64,000 nt of DNA from Corynebacterium sp. HMSC08A12 (GCF_001807485.1 NZ_KV789168.1:1-64000), one strand, 5' to 3'. Positions 37,502 to 45,829 are shown, counted from the stretch's first letter. Numbers and translations: made by a program. The notes: a model not told the origin generated them from the sequence alone.

Positions 37502-37651
37502 ATGGCGAGTGCGCTCACAGGACCAATCGCGGCCTTCAACGAGAGCCTTACATCCATTTTCTTCCAATTCATCGAGGAAAGTGTCTGGAATGTGGGCTCC
37601 TGGTCGGGGCCGCTCATTGACGGATTTGTGGCCCCAAAGATCACCCCATGA
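37502..37651 (+). CDS. Hypothetical 49-aa peptide
   Basis: ATG 37502 stands 9 nt behind AAGGGA. The product (MASALTGPIAAFNESLTSIF, then FQFIEESVWNVGS and a WSGPLIDGFVAPKITP tail) is mildly hydrophobic and partly amphipathic with two tryptophans and no cysteine. Small corynebacterial porin peptides are comparable in length, but there is no sequence match I can claim. Alone inside the mosaic insert. The start site and a -10-like TATATT upstream favour a real gene. Confidence 0.4.
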   Translation: MASALTGPIAAFNESLTSIFFQFIEESVWNVGSWSGPLIDGFVAPKITP

Positions 37652-37830
37652 CAAGTCAATGCCACCTTCGGGGATCCCGAAGTAACCGGTTGCGGGAGCC
37701 TGTGGACGCGGACGCCGTCTTGGAGTGCGAGGACCTCCACGGCGACCTGCGCACCGCCCCCGGCCGCCGAGATCTCGCAGTATGACGTCGAGATGATGGA
37801 GGACACCGCCATCCGCGGTCACTAGACACC

Positions 37831-38214
37831 ATGAACTACGAGTTCCACGATTTCGAGACGCTCGTCGAGATTCCGGGCGAGTGGCAGGTCCGCCTCATCC
37901 TCTCCGATGACCTCGATGCGGCTTACGTTCCCCTGTCACCGGAGATGACGGCGCGCATCGCTGAGGCTCTCGAAGAGGCACCGGAGTGGTTGGCGGTAGC
38001 ACGGGAGCGGATCCGGGAGGAATTTCCGGACGGTGAGGTACCTGAGCTGACCAGCGTGTGCGTGCTGTCCGAACCCCTGGAACGCTGGCGCTTCGGGGTG
38101 TCCTTCTGGCTGGCGGAGGATCGTGAGCACGGTCGGGGCCTGCAGTTCGCCGCCACCGAGACCGAGGGTTACACCGTCGTGGAGTACGGGGGCGCCGAGG
38201 TGGCCTTCTACTGA
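37831..38214 (+). CDS. Hypothetical 127-aa acidic protein, possible immunity-type
   Basis: ATG 37831, no clear ribosome site. The product is acidic (MNYEFHDFETLVEIPGEW; RIREEFPDGEVPELTSVCV; WRFGVSFWLAEDREHGRGLQ) with alternating strands and a few helices and no signal or membrane part. Codon use is high-GC host-like. Small acidic single-domain proteins beside toxin fragments are often immunity proteins, and Rhs debris is nearby, but I recognise no family. The 180 nt before it contain a short open frame ending EISQYDVEMMEDTAIRGH directly upstream that may be the end of a lost gene. Confidence 0.5.
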   Translation: MNYEFHDFETLVEIPGEWQVRLILSDDLDAAYVPLSPEMTARIAEALEEAPEWLAVARERIREEFPDGEVPELTSVCVLSEPLERWRFGVSFWLAEDREHGRGLQFAATETEGYTVVEYGGAEVAFY

Positions 38215-38345
38215 TCCCCGCACACCGCTTCGTGCTCGACTTGCCCGGGGTGTTCGAGCTGGATCGTCGAGTGCTCGATGCGCAGTTCCCGCGGCGCCTG
38301 CTGCGCCGCCCCGAGAATTCCGCACTCCTCTGCCGGCACACGCTC
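38208..38345 (-). pseudogene. Possible C-terminal remnant of a cation-diffusion-facilitator protein
   Basis: On the minus strand the frame ends AAQQAPRELRIEHSTIQLEH and then PGQVEHEAVCGDQ. RIEHSTIQLEHPG resembles the cytosolic C-terminal domain of CDF (CzcD-type) zinc transporters, where an IEHATLQVEH-like strand is conserved. Nothing of the membrane part is present. It overlaps nothing coding on the plus strand except the last codons of the 127-aa gene. The call rests on a short motif. Confidence 0.3.
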
Positions 38346-38476
38346 CTGATCGACGACGGGGTAGGTGTCAGCATCGTCAAGAAAAACCATGGGGGCCAGA
38401 ATCCCACAAGAATCCCACAAGAGATATGACAGCCACGACAATGGTGGCCCTCATGGCACTAACGACGTGGACCTGA

Positions 38477-38728
38477 CCAGCGCAAACACAAAACCCCAGC
38501 AGGCAGCCAGCCGACCCAGCGCAACCGGACGCCACCGACAACGCTGACGGCACCGATAACGCAAGCACCCCATCGGACGCTGGTGGAACCGATAACGCAG
38601 GCACCGCATCGGAGGCTGGGGGAGCGTTGGCCCGCACGGGGGCTGAGGTTGTGCCAGCCGCGTTGGCGGCCGTGACTGTTGTGGCGGGTATGGCGTTGTT
38701 GATGGTGATGCGCCGCCGACGTGCCTAA
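38477..38728 (+). pseudogene. C-terminal remnant of a sortase-anchored surface protein
   Basis: The frame after a TGA at 38474-38476 has no start codon in its first two thirds. It encodes an Asp, Asn, Thr, Ala and Gly-rich stalk with repeated GTDNA units (ATDNADGTDNASTPSDAGG and on), then the sorting signal LARTG, a hydrophobic helix (AEVVPAALAAVTVVAGMALL) and the basic tail MRRRRA. LAXTG is the type recognised by class E sortases of high-GC Gram-positives. The N-terminal, secreted part is missing, so this is an orphan anchor. Confidence 0.65.
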
Positions 38729-39309
38729 GGCGTCTTGAGGTGAGCCTCGTCGTTCCCTTTCTTGCGAGGGGAGGCGCTCGTGGATGTGGTTTTCATTTTC
38801 GCGAGGAAGCCGCGCAGCGTGATGAGTACGCCGTAGATGACGGAATACAGAACCAGGCGGTAGAGGAACGTGAGGAAGTCGTTGATGTCGCGGAGCTCGT
38901 TGCCCTCTGCATCCACGATGATGTTGTCGGGGGTGACGGCTGTTTCGCCTTGGGTGGGGTGCTCGATGATGACGCTAGCGGAGAGGTATTCGCCCTCGTT
39001 GAGGAACAGTGCCTCAAACGGCGCGTTGTAGATCGGGTTGCCAGGGACGTCCGCGATCGCGCTGACGATGGCCCCGACTATGAACAGGAGGGTACCGAAC
39101 ACGGTCCACCCCTTGCTTGGGAGGAGCAGTATGAGGAAGATCCCGAGGAGAATCCCTGATGCGACCCACGGCACTTCCGACATCACTACGACCAGGAGCA
39201 TGAACAGTTGCATCCCTAGGGAGAACAGCCCGAAGATCAGGAGTAATCCGAGGACGACGAAGATAATTCGGATCTGAGGCGGGACCTTCTTGAGAAGCCT
39301 GCGAGCCAT
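38725..39309 (-). CDS. Membrane protein of unknown function, 194 aa
   Basis: Start taken at ATG 39309 (MARRLLKKVPPQIRIIF). The frame is open up to 39477, and an earlier start would add a Ser/Thr-rich segment. Four hydrophobic helices are seen: IIFVVLGLLLIFGLFSLGMQ, SGILLGIFLILLLPS, VFGTLLFIVGAIVSAIAD and a C-terminal YRLVLYSVIYGVLITLRG. A soluble stretch with FLNEGEYLSASVIIEHPTQG lies between. The basic C-terminus ends KKGNDEAHLKTP. No family recognised. It overlaps the last 4 nt of the surface-protein remnant. Confidence 0.55.
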   Translation of the reverse strand: MARRLLKKVPPQIRIIFVVLGLLLIFGLFSLGMQLFMLLVVVMSEVPWVASGILLGIFLILLLPSKGWTVFGTLLFIVGAIVSAIADVPGNPIYNAPFEALFLNEGEYLSASVIIEHPTQGETAVTPDNIIVDAEGNELRDINDFLTFLYRLVLYSVIYGVLITLRGFLAKMKTTSTSASPRKKGNDEAHLKTP

Positions 39310-39530
39310 CGGAGTTTTCGAAGTATTCGGTGCTTCTGGTGAGGTTGTCACAGCGACGTCCTTTATCTTCGGTGCAGTTCCACCGCTTTCGCTGGTGGAA
39401 CTGCAGGAACCTGACGCTAAGGTTAAGGAAGTATCTTTTGAAATCACGTTAGCCGCCCATGGTGAACTGGTCAGCAACCGTCGGTGAACGGCAGGTAAAC
39501 CCGGGGGTGGTGTGTTGACACAGAGACGGA

Positions 39531-39568
39531 AGCGGGGGTTGTCGCGATGTATCGCGACAACCCCCGCT
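39531..39568. terminator. Perfect 18-bp hairpin after the truncated transporter
   Basis: Bases 39531-39548 are the exact reverse complement of 39551-39568 with a 2-nt loop, starting AGCGGGGGTTGTCGCGAT. It lies 31 nt beyond the stop of the minus-strand fatty-acid transporter. No T-run follows, so it would be a T-less actinobacterial terminator. The perfect symmetry would also fit a protein-binding site. Confidence 0.7.
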
Positions 39569-39598
39569 CGTGTGTTTAGCCTGTCTCAGGCCGGTGGT

Positions 39599-40678
39599 TT
39601 AGGCGAGCATGGAGCCCCACACCAGAACCGAAACAGCGAAGATGATTCCCAGCACGATGAGGATCAGGACCATGTAGCCCATCACGTCGCGCAGCTTGAG
39701 ACCGGAGATGGCCAGGACCGGCAGAACCCAGAACGGCTGAACCATATTGGTCCACTGGTCACCAATCTGCACTGCAACCGCGGTCGCAGCGTGATCCGCG
39801 CCAAGCGCGGCCGCAGCCTCTGCCATGACCGGCCCCTGGACTGCGAACTGGCCGCCACCAGACGGCATCAAGATGTTCAAAATACCGCCAGAAATGAACG
39901 ACCAAAACGGCAGAGTTTCCGCGCTAGCGAAGCTACCGAACGCGTCAGCGAACGCAACGGCCAACCCAGACGCGCTCAAAATACCCATGATGCCCGCATA
40001 GAACGGGTACTGGATGATGATGCCGGCAACAACCTTGACACCATCGTTGACTGCCGCGAGGAAGGCGGAAGGCCGCATGAACAACAGAATTCCGAGGAAC
40101 AGGAACATGAAGTTCACCGTGTCCAGGTTTAGCGTGCCGCCCTTGACGAAGTAGCGGACCGCGAACAGCATCGCGATCAACCCGAAACCGATCCCCACAA
40201 CGCGGGAGTTGTTCAGACGGCTAGCAATGGTTGGGGTGCTTTCCTGCACAGGCTTTACGGAAACCGCAGGGAAATCTTCCCGGTTGATCTCACGCACCTT
40301 CGCCGGATCCTTAGGGTGCAACAACATGTTGAAAATCGGCAAAATGATGAACACCGCAAGGTTCGTCAGCAACAGGTACGGAGAGAACAGAGTATCCGTC
40401 AGCGGAATTAGGCCGACCTTCTCTTCCATAAAGTTGCCAGGCGTCGCGAGCAACAAAGGAACCGAACCAGAAAGCCCGATGCCGTAGACCGCGAATCCGG
40501 AATAGCCGGCCGCAATCGCAAGAGGATAGTGCAGGCCCTTAACGTTCATCGCGAGCTTCTGCGCAACAATGCCGCCCATCACCAGGCCGAAGCCCCAGTT
40601 CAACCACGAACCAATGCCGCCCACCAGCGTCGCTGCAACAATAGCGGCACGTGGCGAAGAGATTTGCAGACGGATCAC
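39599..40678 (-). pseudogene. atoE: Short-chain fatty acid transporter (AtoE type), N-terminally truncated
   Basis: The 359-residue frame shows the AtoE family core (IGSWLNWGFGLVMGGIVAQK, GLSGSVPLLLATPGNF, GILNILMPSGGGQFAVQGPV, GDQWTNMVQPFWVLPVLAI). Family members are about 440-460 residues and begin with two to three more membrane helices. Here similarity starts at RLQISSPRAAIVAATLVGG right at the 5' end, directly at the junction with Rhs-related DNA near 40680. The first 90-100 residues are lost, so it is probably inactive. The 3' end and its terminator are intact. Confidence 0.75.
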
Positions 40679-40810
40679 GTGGTCATAGACGATGATTGGG
40701 AAGGTTTAACCATTGCTTCAGAAGAGCGAAGCGGTCAGCAGTTGGGCAAACATGCAGCCAATCCGGGACGTGACTTGCAGAACGCACCGGCCATGGCCTT
40801 GAATGTGTAG

Positions 40811-41110
40811 TATCTCTACAAAGATGGTCAATTTGTGCCCTTGGCACAATACATTGATAGCAGTGATGCACAAGCGGAACTACTCGGCTCACGGAAGTGG
40901 CAGGCCGAGTTAGCACAAGAAATTCCAGCAACATCGAAACTTTATCATTATGTGTGCGATCACCTCGGTACCCCACAACTGTTGATGAACCTAGGTCAGG
41001 AAGTAGTGCGGGGGTCCAAAGCTAAGGCATGGGGTGAAACCCGTGTCATGAGCCGGTCTGCCGCTGACGAGCAGGTGAAGAATAATCATCGTTTTCAAAG
41101 TCAGTACTAA
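40811..41110 (+). pseudogene. Rhs core C-terminal fragment of proteobacterial type
   Basis: After TAG at 40808-40810 the frame reads YLYKDGQFVPLAQYIDSSDA, then the Rhs hallmark YHYVCDHLGTPQLLMNLGQE, AKAWGETR and NNHRFQSQY followed by TAA. The DHLGTPQ and FQ-QY boxes mark the end of the Rhs/YD-repeat shell just before the variable toxin domain. The YD repeats upstream and the toxin downstream are missing. The first GTG is at 40835. The wording of the motifs and AT-leaning codons are like Acinetobacter-type Rhs proteins, unlike the host. An ankyrin gene follows after 20 nt. Confidence 0.75.
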
Positions 41111-41130
41111 AATAGAAAAGTGAGATTTTT

Positions 41131-41577
41131 ATGTCAACTATGGACGAACAAATGATTCAGCTTATTACTAATTCAGATGATAAGCGGGCTTTAGATGCAT
41201 TTATAAAGAAAAATGGTATTGATGCAGTAGATAGAGATGGCAGAACTTTTTTCTCATTAGCTGTTGCTAAAAATAATCTTAGCCTGGTGTCATATTTAAT
41301 CGAGCAGAACTATGATCTGTCTGCCGTCGACAATCAAGGTATGACCGCTTTGCACATAGCGGCTATTCATGATTACTGCGATATGGCTGAGTTGCTACTT
41401 GATAACGGTGCTGAGATTGATCCAGTGGATGCTTGGGGTAATACACCGCTTTGGCGTGCAGCGATGAACTCTCCAGATGAGAATAGTTCAACGGCAAAAC
41501 TTTTGCTTGCAAGAGGTGCGGATAAAAGCAAGGAAAATGATTCAGGTGTTGCGCCAATTGACTTATTGCATAATTGA
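41131..41577 (+). CDS. Ankyrin-repeat protein, Rhs-associated (probable immunity)
   Basis: Protein of 148 residues with four ankyrin-type repeats: RALDAFIKKNGIDAVDRDGR, TFFSLAVAKNNLSLVSYLIE, MTALHIAAIHDYCDMAELLL and NTPLWRAAMN with STAKLLLARGADKSK. No signal peptide. The DNA is clearly AT-rich with AAA/ATT codons unlike corynebacterial genes. It sits 20 nt after the Rhs fragment; small ankyrin proteins behind rhs genes in proteobacteria are often immunity proteins for the toxin tip. The toxin itself is absent. Expression here would depend on foreign signals (AAGTGAGATTTTT before the ATG). Confidence 0.75.
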   Translation: MSTMDEQMIQLITNSDDKRALDAFIKKNGIDAVDRDGRTFFSLAVAKNNLSLVSYLIEQNYDLSAVDNQGMTALHIAAIHDYCDMAELLLDNGAEIDPVDAWGNTPLWRAAMNSPDENSSTAKLLLARGADKSKENDSGVAPIDLLHN

Positions 41578-41671
41578 AATACAGAGTCTAAGCCCCCATT
41601 TATAGGAACACCTTTTATTGGATGATATGGGTTTTAAGTAGCTTTAAACCATTGTCAAATGGCGTGCCCGG

Positions 41672-42066
41672 TCAGCGCACCAAGCATGTGGCGGTCGAGT
41701 CCCACGCTTCAACGAAGGCATCAAAGCGATCTCCCGTTGGGCTGCCTTCGCCCGGGAGCACCTCTGCGCTGCCGCACTGGGTCATCATGATGATCGCGTT
41801 GGTGACGGTGGGGAAGCTGATGCGTTCTGGGGCCATATGGTCACGGTAGATGGGATACCGGAAAAGGCCCCATTGGTGCAGAGATGCAGGGATAAGGAGA
41901 GGGGCGAACCTACCATGAACAGCGGGCAGATTACAGCTTCTTTGCGGGCCCACTGCGAGTGCGCGACTTTGATCATGGGCATTGTGTCCGTGGTTGGCTC
42001 ACTTCTGAATTGGAACTCGATGTGTGACCCCACCGGCAAGACGGATTTCCATTCCTGTAGCGTCTT
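41672..42066 (-). pseudogene. Possible frameshifted gene of unknown function
   Basis: Two minus-strand frames join near 41905: VGSHIEFQFRSEPTTDTMPM with KVAHSQWARKEAVICPLFMV in one, then FAPLLIPASLHQWGLFRYPI, YRDHMAPERISFPTVTNAII and a tail ending AFVEAWDSTATCLVR in the other. Both read like host-type protein and together give about 130 residues. A single frameshift in ATGGTAGG-TTCGCC would explain it. No family recognised. The rest of 41578-42200 shows no other gene. Confidence 0.35.
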
Positions 42067-42210
42067 CGTTCGTCGTCAAGAAATCTTTGAAGGATTCTGT
42101 GCGGCACCGATCACGTCGTTAGTTATTCATCGCGCATGTGCTGAACTTCATTAGGTTTAATGTCCCTTATGGCCTTGATTAGGTCCTGTTAAATCAGAGA
42201 GTCGAATAAA

Positions 42211-42759
42211 TTATTGTTTAACCTCTTGAAAATCAATTTTTAAACCGTTTTGTTCTACCTGTTGTTTAAACAGCTCTGTAAATGCTACGATATATTGTCG
42301 GGATGTGTTTTTAGCACAATGAACAGTATTGCGAATCTCCTTCATAAATACTGGCGTTTCTACAAAAGGCTCATCTTCATCCCCTAGCCACTCATCATAT
42401 TCTGATTCCTCTTCGTTTAAAATGCTTTGAATGTTGGTTATTTTCCCAATATAACAATTGATGATTTCACCACCTATTGTTAGCTCTGCTTCAGAAAACT
42501 GCATTTCGTCTTCGAGTAGAAGCCTCATTTTTTCATAAAAATCAGCAGAAAAAACCAACAGACTATCTATGCTGTCATATTTATCGGTAAGTTTAATATT
42601 CTTGGTACTGAAACCTTCCTGTCCTCTAAATTTAGGTTTCGTAGTTAGTTCGCCTTCGTCATATAAGAAATAAGATTGTATCTCCGATCTATCCCTATTC
42701 ATCAGCTCTATGTAAGACTCTGAATTAAGCAGTTTACTGTAAATAGAATATAACTTCAT
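42211..42759 (-). CDS. AT-rich Imm11/DUF1629-like immunity protein
   Basis: ATG 42759 has AAGGAG about 8 nt upstream; an ATG at 42777 is less good. The 182-residue product begins MKLYSIYSKLLNSESYIELM and includes PKFRGQEGFSTKNIKLTDKY, LLVFSADFYEKMRLLLEDEM and an acidic EEESEYDEWLGDEDEPF. The order of short strands, the 'share of surface' region and length recall the Imm11/Imm43-like (DUF1629) immunity proteins of polymorphic toxins; this is by eye. DNA is very AT-rich, typical of Acinetobacter or Haemophilus-like donors, not of this host. The toxin that should precede it is reduced to a fragment. Confidence 0.6.
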   Translation of the reverse strand: MKLYSIYSKLLNSESYIELMNRDRSEIQSYFLYDEGELTTKPKFRGQEGFSTKNIKLTDKYDSIDSLLVFSADFYEKMRLLLEDEMQFSEAELTIGGEIINCYIGKITNIQSILNEEESEYDEWLGDEDEPFVETPVFMKEIRNTVHCAKNTSRQYIVAFTELFKQQVEQNGLKIDFQEVKQ

Positions 42760-43045
42760 TCTTGACTCCTTGCTCATTCAAATAGTGATGCACAACTGTG
42801 CTTGCCAGTATTACATCCTTTTCTAAGGTTCGCAGATCCACACGCGTACCCAGCCAGTACAGCTCCCACTCGCTGATCGTGAAGACGATGGCTGCGTGAC
42901 GTTGGGCGCGGAATGCGGCCATCCACTCGACGCTGTCCCCGGCGGCGAGATTTTCGAGGAGGAAGCTGGTCAGCCGGTACGTCAGGCGGGCGTGGACTGT
43001 CACCAGATCGGAGTAGTGGATGGCGGCGGATCCTGTCTTTGCGTC
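42737..43045 (-). pseudogene. Chimeric fragment: host-like part joined to AT-rich end
   Basis: The frame follows a TAG and reads RDAKTGSAAIHYSDLVTVHA, RLTYRLTSFLLENLAAGDSV and RQ-type ISEWELYWLGTRVDLRTLEK in high-GC codons. Near 42835 the composition flips to AT-rich (DVILASTVVHHYLNEQG) up to a stop inside the immunity gene. The first part has no family I know. The composition break inside one open frame is a visible recombination joint. Confidence 0.4.
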
Positions 43046-43322
43046 ACGTACCTACACGCTCTGTTCATTGCTAATAGCAAGTCGCAACCGGCACTACCTT
43101 TTGGCGCTCGCCCCACCTTTTAGCGCCTCACTCTCAGCCTTGCCGGTCGGGGTTCACATCGCCGGACTCCACCTCCCGATCGCACCAGATCGCGGATCCA
43201 CACCGTCCGAGCAGACCACTCAATGACCAGCGCCACGGCACGTATTCCCTATCGGCGAGCTAGTTTCGCCCCATCTGCGTCATCCGCGCACCACAAGCCC
43301 CTGCATCCAACTTGATACGGTC
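43046..43322. other. Right end of the hsdM insert, no gene seen
   Basis: About 280 nt of mixed composition with no supported gene. It contains a 12-nt near-repeat ACCTTTTGGCGC (43096) / ACCTTTTAGCGC (43115), 19 nt apart. The frame leading into the hsdM remainder is open only from 43227 and has no ATG, GTG or TTG before the hsdM codons. Confidence 0.5.
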
Positions 43323-44624
43323 TACGACCCGACTGCGGGCACCGGCGGCATGCTGCTCGTTGCCGCACGTGCCCTCAAGGAGCTCAACCCGGATATCGAG
43401 GTGGTGCTTGCAGGCCAAGAACTGATGTCCACCGGTTATGCCATCGGTAAGGCCGACCTGCTCATCCAGGGCGGGGAGCCGGACGCCATTCGCCATGGCG
43501 ATACCTTGCTCACTGACCTCTACGAGGGTGAGCAGTTCGAGTACATTCTCTCCAACCCGCCGTTCGGCATGGACTGGGAGGTTCAGCAGAAGTCGGTGAA
43601 GGAGCAGGCCAAAGTGCCAGGCTCCCGGTTCAGCCACGGCCTGCCGAGTAAGAATGATGGGCAGATGCTTTTCCTCGCACATGTTGCGTCAAAGCTCATG
43701 CCCGCGGGTCCGAATGGCTCTGGCGGTCGTGGCGCGGTGGTCTCGAATGGTTCGCCGCTATTCACCGGTGCTCCAGAATCGGGCCCAGACAAGATCCGCG
43801 CGTGGTTGCTGGAAAACGACCTAGTGGACGCGATCATCCAGTTACCGACCAATATGTTCTATGGCACCGGAATTTCCACCTATGTTTGGTTCCTGGATAC
43901 GAACAAGGAGGAGCACCGCAAGGGCTTCGTTCAGATGATCGATGCTTCCGAGTGCTGGTCGGTACCGGATAAGGGTCTGGGGGAGAAGCGCCGGGAGATG
44001 AAGGAGCCAGACCGCAAGCGCGTACTCGAAGAGTACGCCGGGTTTAAGGACACTGAGATCTCGAAAGTGCTCACGCCTGCGGACCTGGGCTTCCGGGACG
44101 TGGAGATCACCAAGCAGAAGCGCCTGCGCGTTGAGGTCACGCCGGAGGCCGTGGCACAGGTGATGGAGCACAAGTCTGCCGTGTCTGAGCACGCGGACGT
44201 GCTCGCCGACGTGGCAGAAGTGAAGTTCAACGACTTGCCGGAGGCACTGAAGGCTGCGGCCAAGAATCGTGGCGTGAAGATGCTCGCCGGCTTGATCGAC
44301 GTGGTGCTTGACGCCGTGGGTGTCCCGGATGAGAACGCCGATCCCAGCGTGGACCGCAAGGGCAACCCGATCCTTGACCCGGCGTTTTCCATGACGGAGC
44401 GGATTCCGCTGACCGAGGACGTCGACGATCACATGGCCCGCGAGGTTCTCCCATTCGCACCGGACGTCACCTGGGATGAGGAGGCCGCCAAGGTGGGTTA
44501 TGAGATCCCGTTCAAGCGCGTGTTCTATCGTCCAGCTCCGGTGCGCTCACTGGAGGAAATCGACGCCGACGTGGCCACGGTAATGGGCCGTCTGGCTGAG
44601 AAGTTCGCGGAGGTGCGGGAGTAA
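43323..44624 (+). pseudogene. hsdM: Type I restriction methylase HsdM, C-terminal part (gene interrupted)
   Basis: Codons resume at TVY-DPTAGTGGMLLVAARAL, the SAM-binding motif I, then GQELMSTGYAIGKADLLIQG, the catalytic NPPFG in YILSNPPFGMDWE, and the C-terminal HsdM domain to 44624 (433 residues). Joined to 36559-37194 this would make a normal 645-residue HsdM. The first usable start, ATG 43350, lies after DPTAGTGG, so a product made from here lacks motif I. hsdS starts on the stop (TAATG). Loss of function is inferred. Confidence 0.88.
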
Positions 44625-45829
44625 TGGAGGAACAAACCCGAAACGTGCCCTTCTGGAGTCTTTTCAGTCGTGTGGCCCGTACCGGTTTCCCGGATGAGGA
44701 ACTGTTATCCGTCTACCGTGATTACGGCGTGGTTAAGAGGGAAGGGCGTGATGACAACAACAACCGCCTCGGAGCAGAAATCAGTAGATATCAGCTGGTC
44801 AAACCGGGGGACCTTGTTTTCAACAAGATGAAGGCATGGCAAGGGTCTCTCGGAGTTTCGGAATTCCGGGGCATTGTGTCTCCGGCATACTTCGTCTATG
44901 CACCGCGCCACGAGGCGAATTCTCGATACCTGAACTATGTTCTGCGCTCCGGGCCTTATATCGATCTGTACGCTGCGAACTCGAAGGGGATTCGTCCAGC
45001 GCAGTGGGATCTTCAACCGGAGCGCCTGGATCAAGTACGTGTACCGCTTCCGCGACTGCAGAACCAGCGCGCAATTGCGGATTACCTCGACCACGAAACT
45101 GCCGAAATTGACGCCATGAGCGCCGACCTGGACGAGATGGAGTCGCTGCTAACAGAGCGCCGGTCCGCGGTTCTGACCAGCACTATCTCTCGGCTTTCCG
45201 TGAAGTGGCCGACGCCTAAACTCGGAACACTCGTGCAGATGATTTCAGGTAGTGGTTTTCCCCATAGGCTCCAAGGGCAGGAGGGGAAGGAGCTGCCGTT
45301 CTACAAAGTTGGATCGCTTTCCATGACTGGTAGTGACGGAACGATCGTTGATGATCGGAACTCGATTAGTCGGGAAGACGCCGCTACTCTCCGGGCACAC
45401 GTGATCCCGGATGGAAGTGTTTTGCTCGCTAAGATTGGCGCGGCTCTGCTTCTAGGCCGCTTTGTTCGAAACGCAAAGCCCTGTTGTATCGATAACAACA
45501 TGTTGGCGCTAATTCCTACTCCCGAGATCGAGGCAAAATTTCTAGAACATGCTCTTTCGATGGTGGACATTAATGTGCTGGAGCGCTCCGGACCTGTCCC
45601 CACTCTTGATCTGGGCGGTTTGCGCCAGCATCGAGTACCCCTGCCACCGCTCGAGGAACAGCATCGAATCGTCGACGAGATCGCCCGCGAAACCTCCGAG
45701 ATCGACGCTATGCTCGCCGACATCACCGAATTGCGCGACCTGCTCGCCGAGCGCCGTGCCGTCGTCATTGCAGCGGCCGTGACCGGCCAAATCGACATCC
45801 CCGCCGCCGAGGAGACCATCCATGACTAA
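44624..45829 (+). CDS. hsdS: Type I restriction system specificity subunit HsdS
   Basis: Protein of 401 residues with the two-target-recognition-domain layout. TRD1 covers about residues 8-150 (FSRVARTGFPDEELLSVYRD, ISRYQLVKPGDLVFNKMKAW). A central helical spacer holds PLPRLQNQRAIADYLDHETA. TRD2 covers about residues 195-345 (GTLVQMISGSGFPHRL, IPDGSVLLAKIGAALLLGRF). A second spacer PLPPLEEQHRIVDEIARETS follows, repeating the first. It defines the bipartite DNA target, which cannot be read from the sequence. ATG overlaps the hsdM stop, and it overlaps hsdR by 8 nt. Confidence 0.93.
   Translation: MEEQTRNVPFWSLFSRVARTGFPDEELLSVYRDYGVVKREGRDDNNNRLGAEISRYQLVKPGDLVFNKMKAWQGSLGVSEFRGIVSPAYFVYAPRHEANSRYLNYVLRSGPYIDLYAANSKGIRPAQWDLQPERLDQVRVPLPRLQNQRAIADYLDHETAEIDAMSADLDEMESLLTERRSAVLTSTISRLSVKWPTPKLGTLVQMISGSGFPHRLQGQEGKELPFYKVGSLSMTGSDGTIVDDRNSISREDAATLRAHVIPDGSVLLAKIGAALLLGRFVRNAKPCCIDNNMLALIPTPEIEAKFLEHALSMVDINVLERSGPVPTLDLGGLRQHRVPLPPLEEQHRIVDEIARETSEIDAMLADITELRDLLAERRAVVIAAAVTGQIDIPAAEETIHD

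Noticed and set aside
37652..37830. Open frame ending EISQYDVEMMEDTAIRGH just before the 127-aa gene
   Set aside because: No start or ribosome site and only a short protein-like tail; perhaps the end of a lost gene, not enough to annotate.
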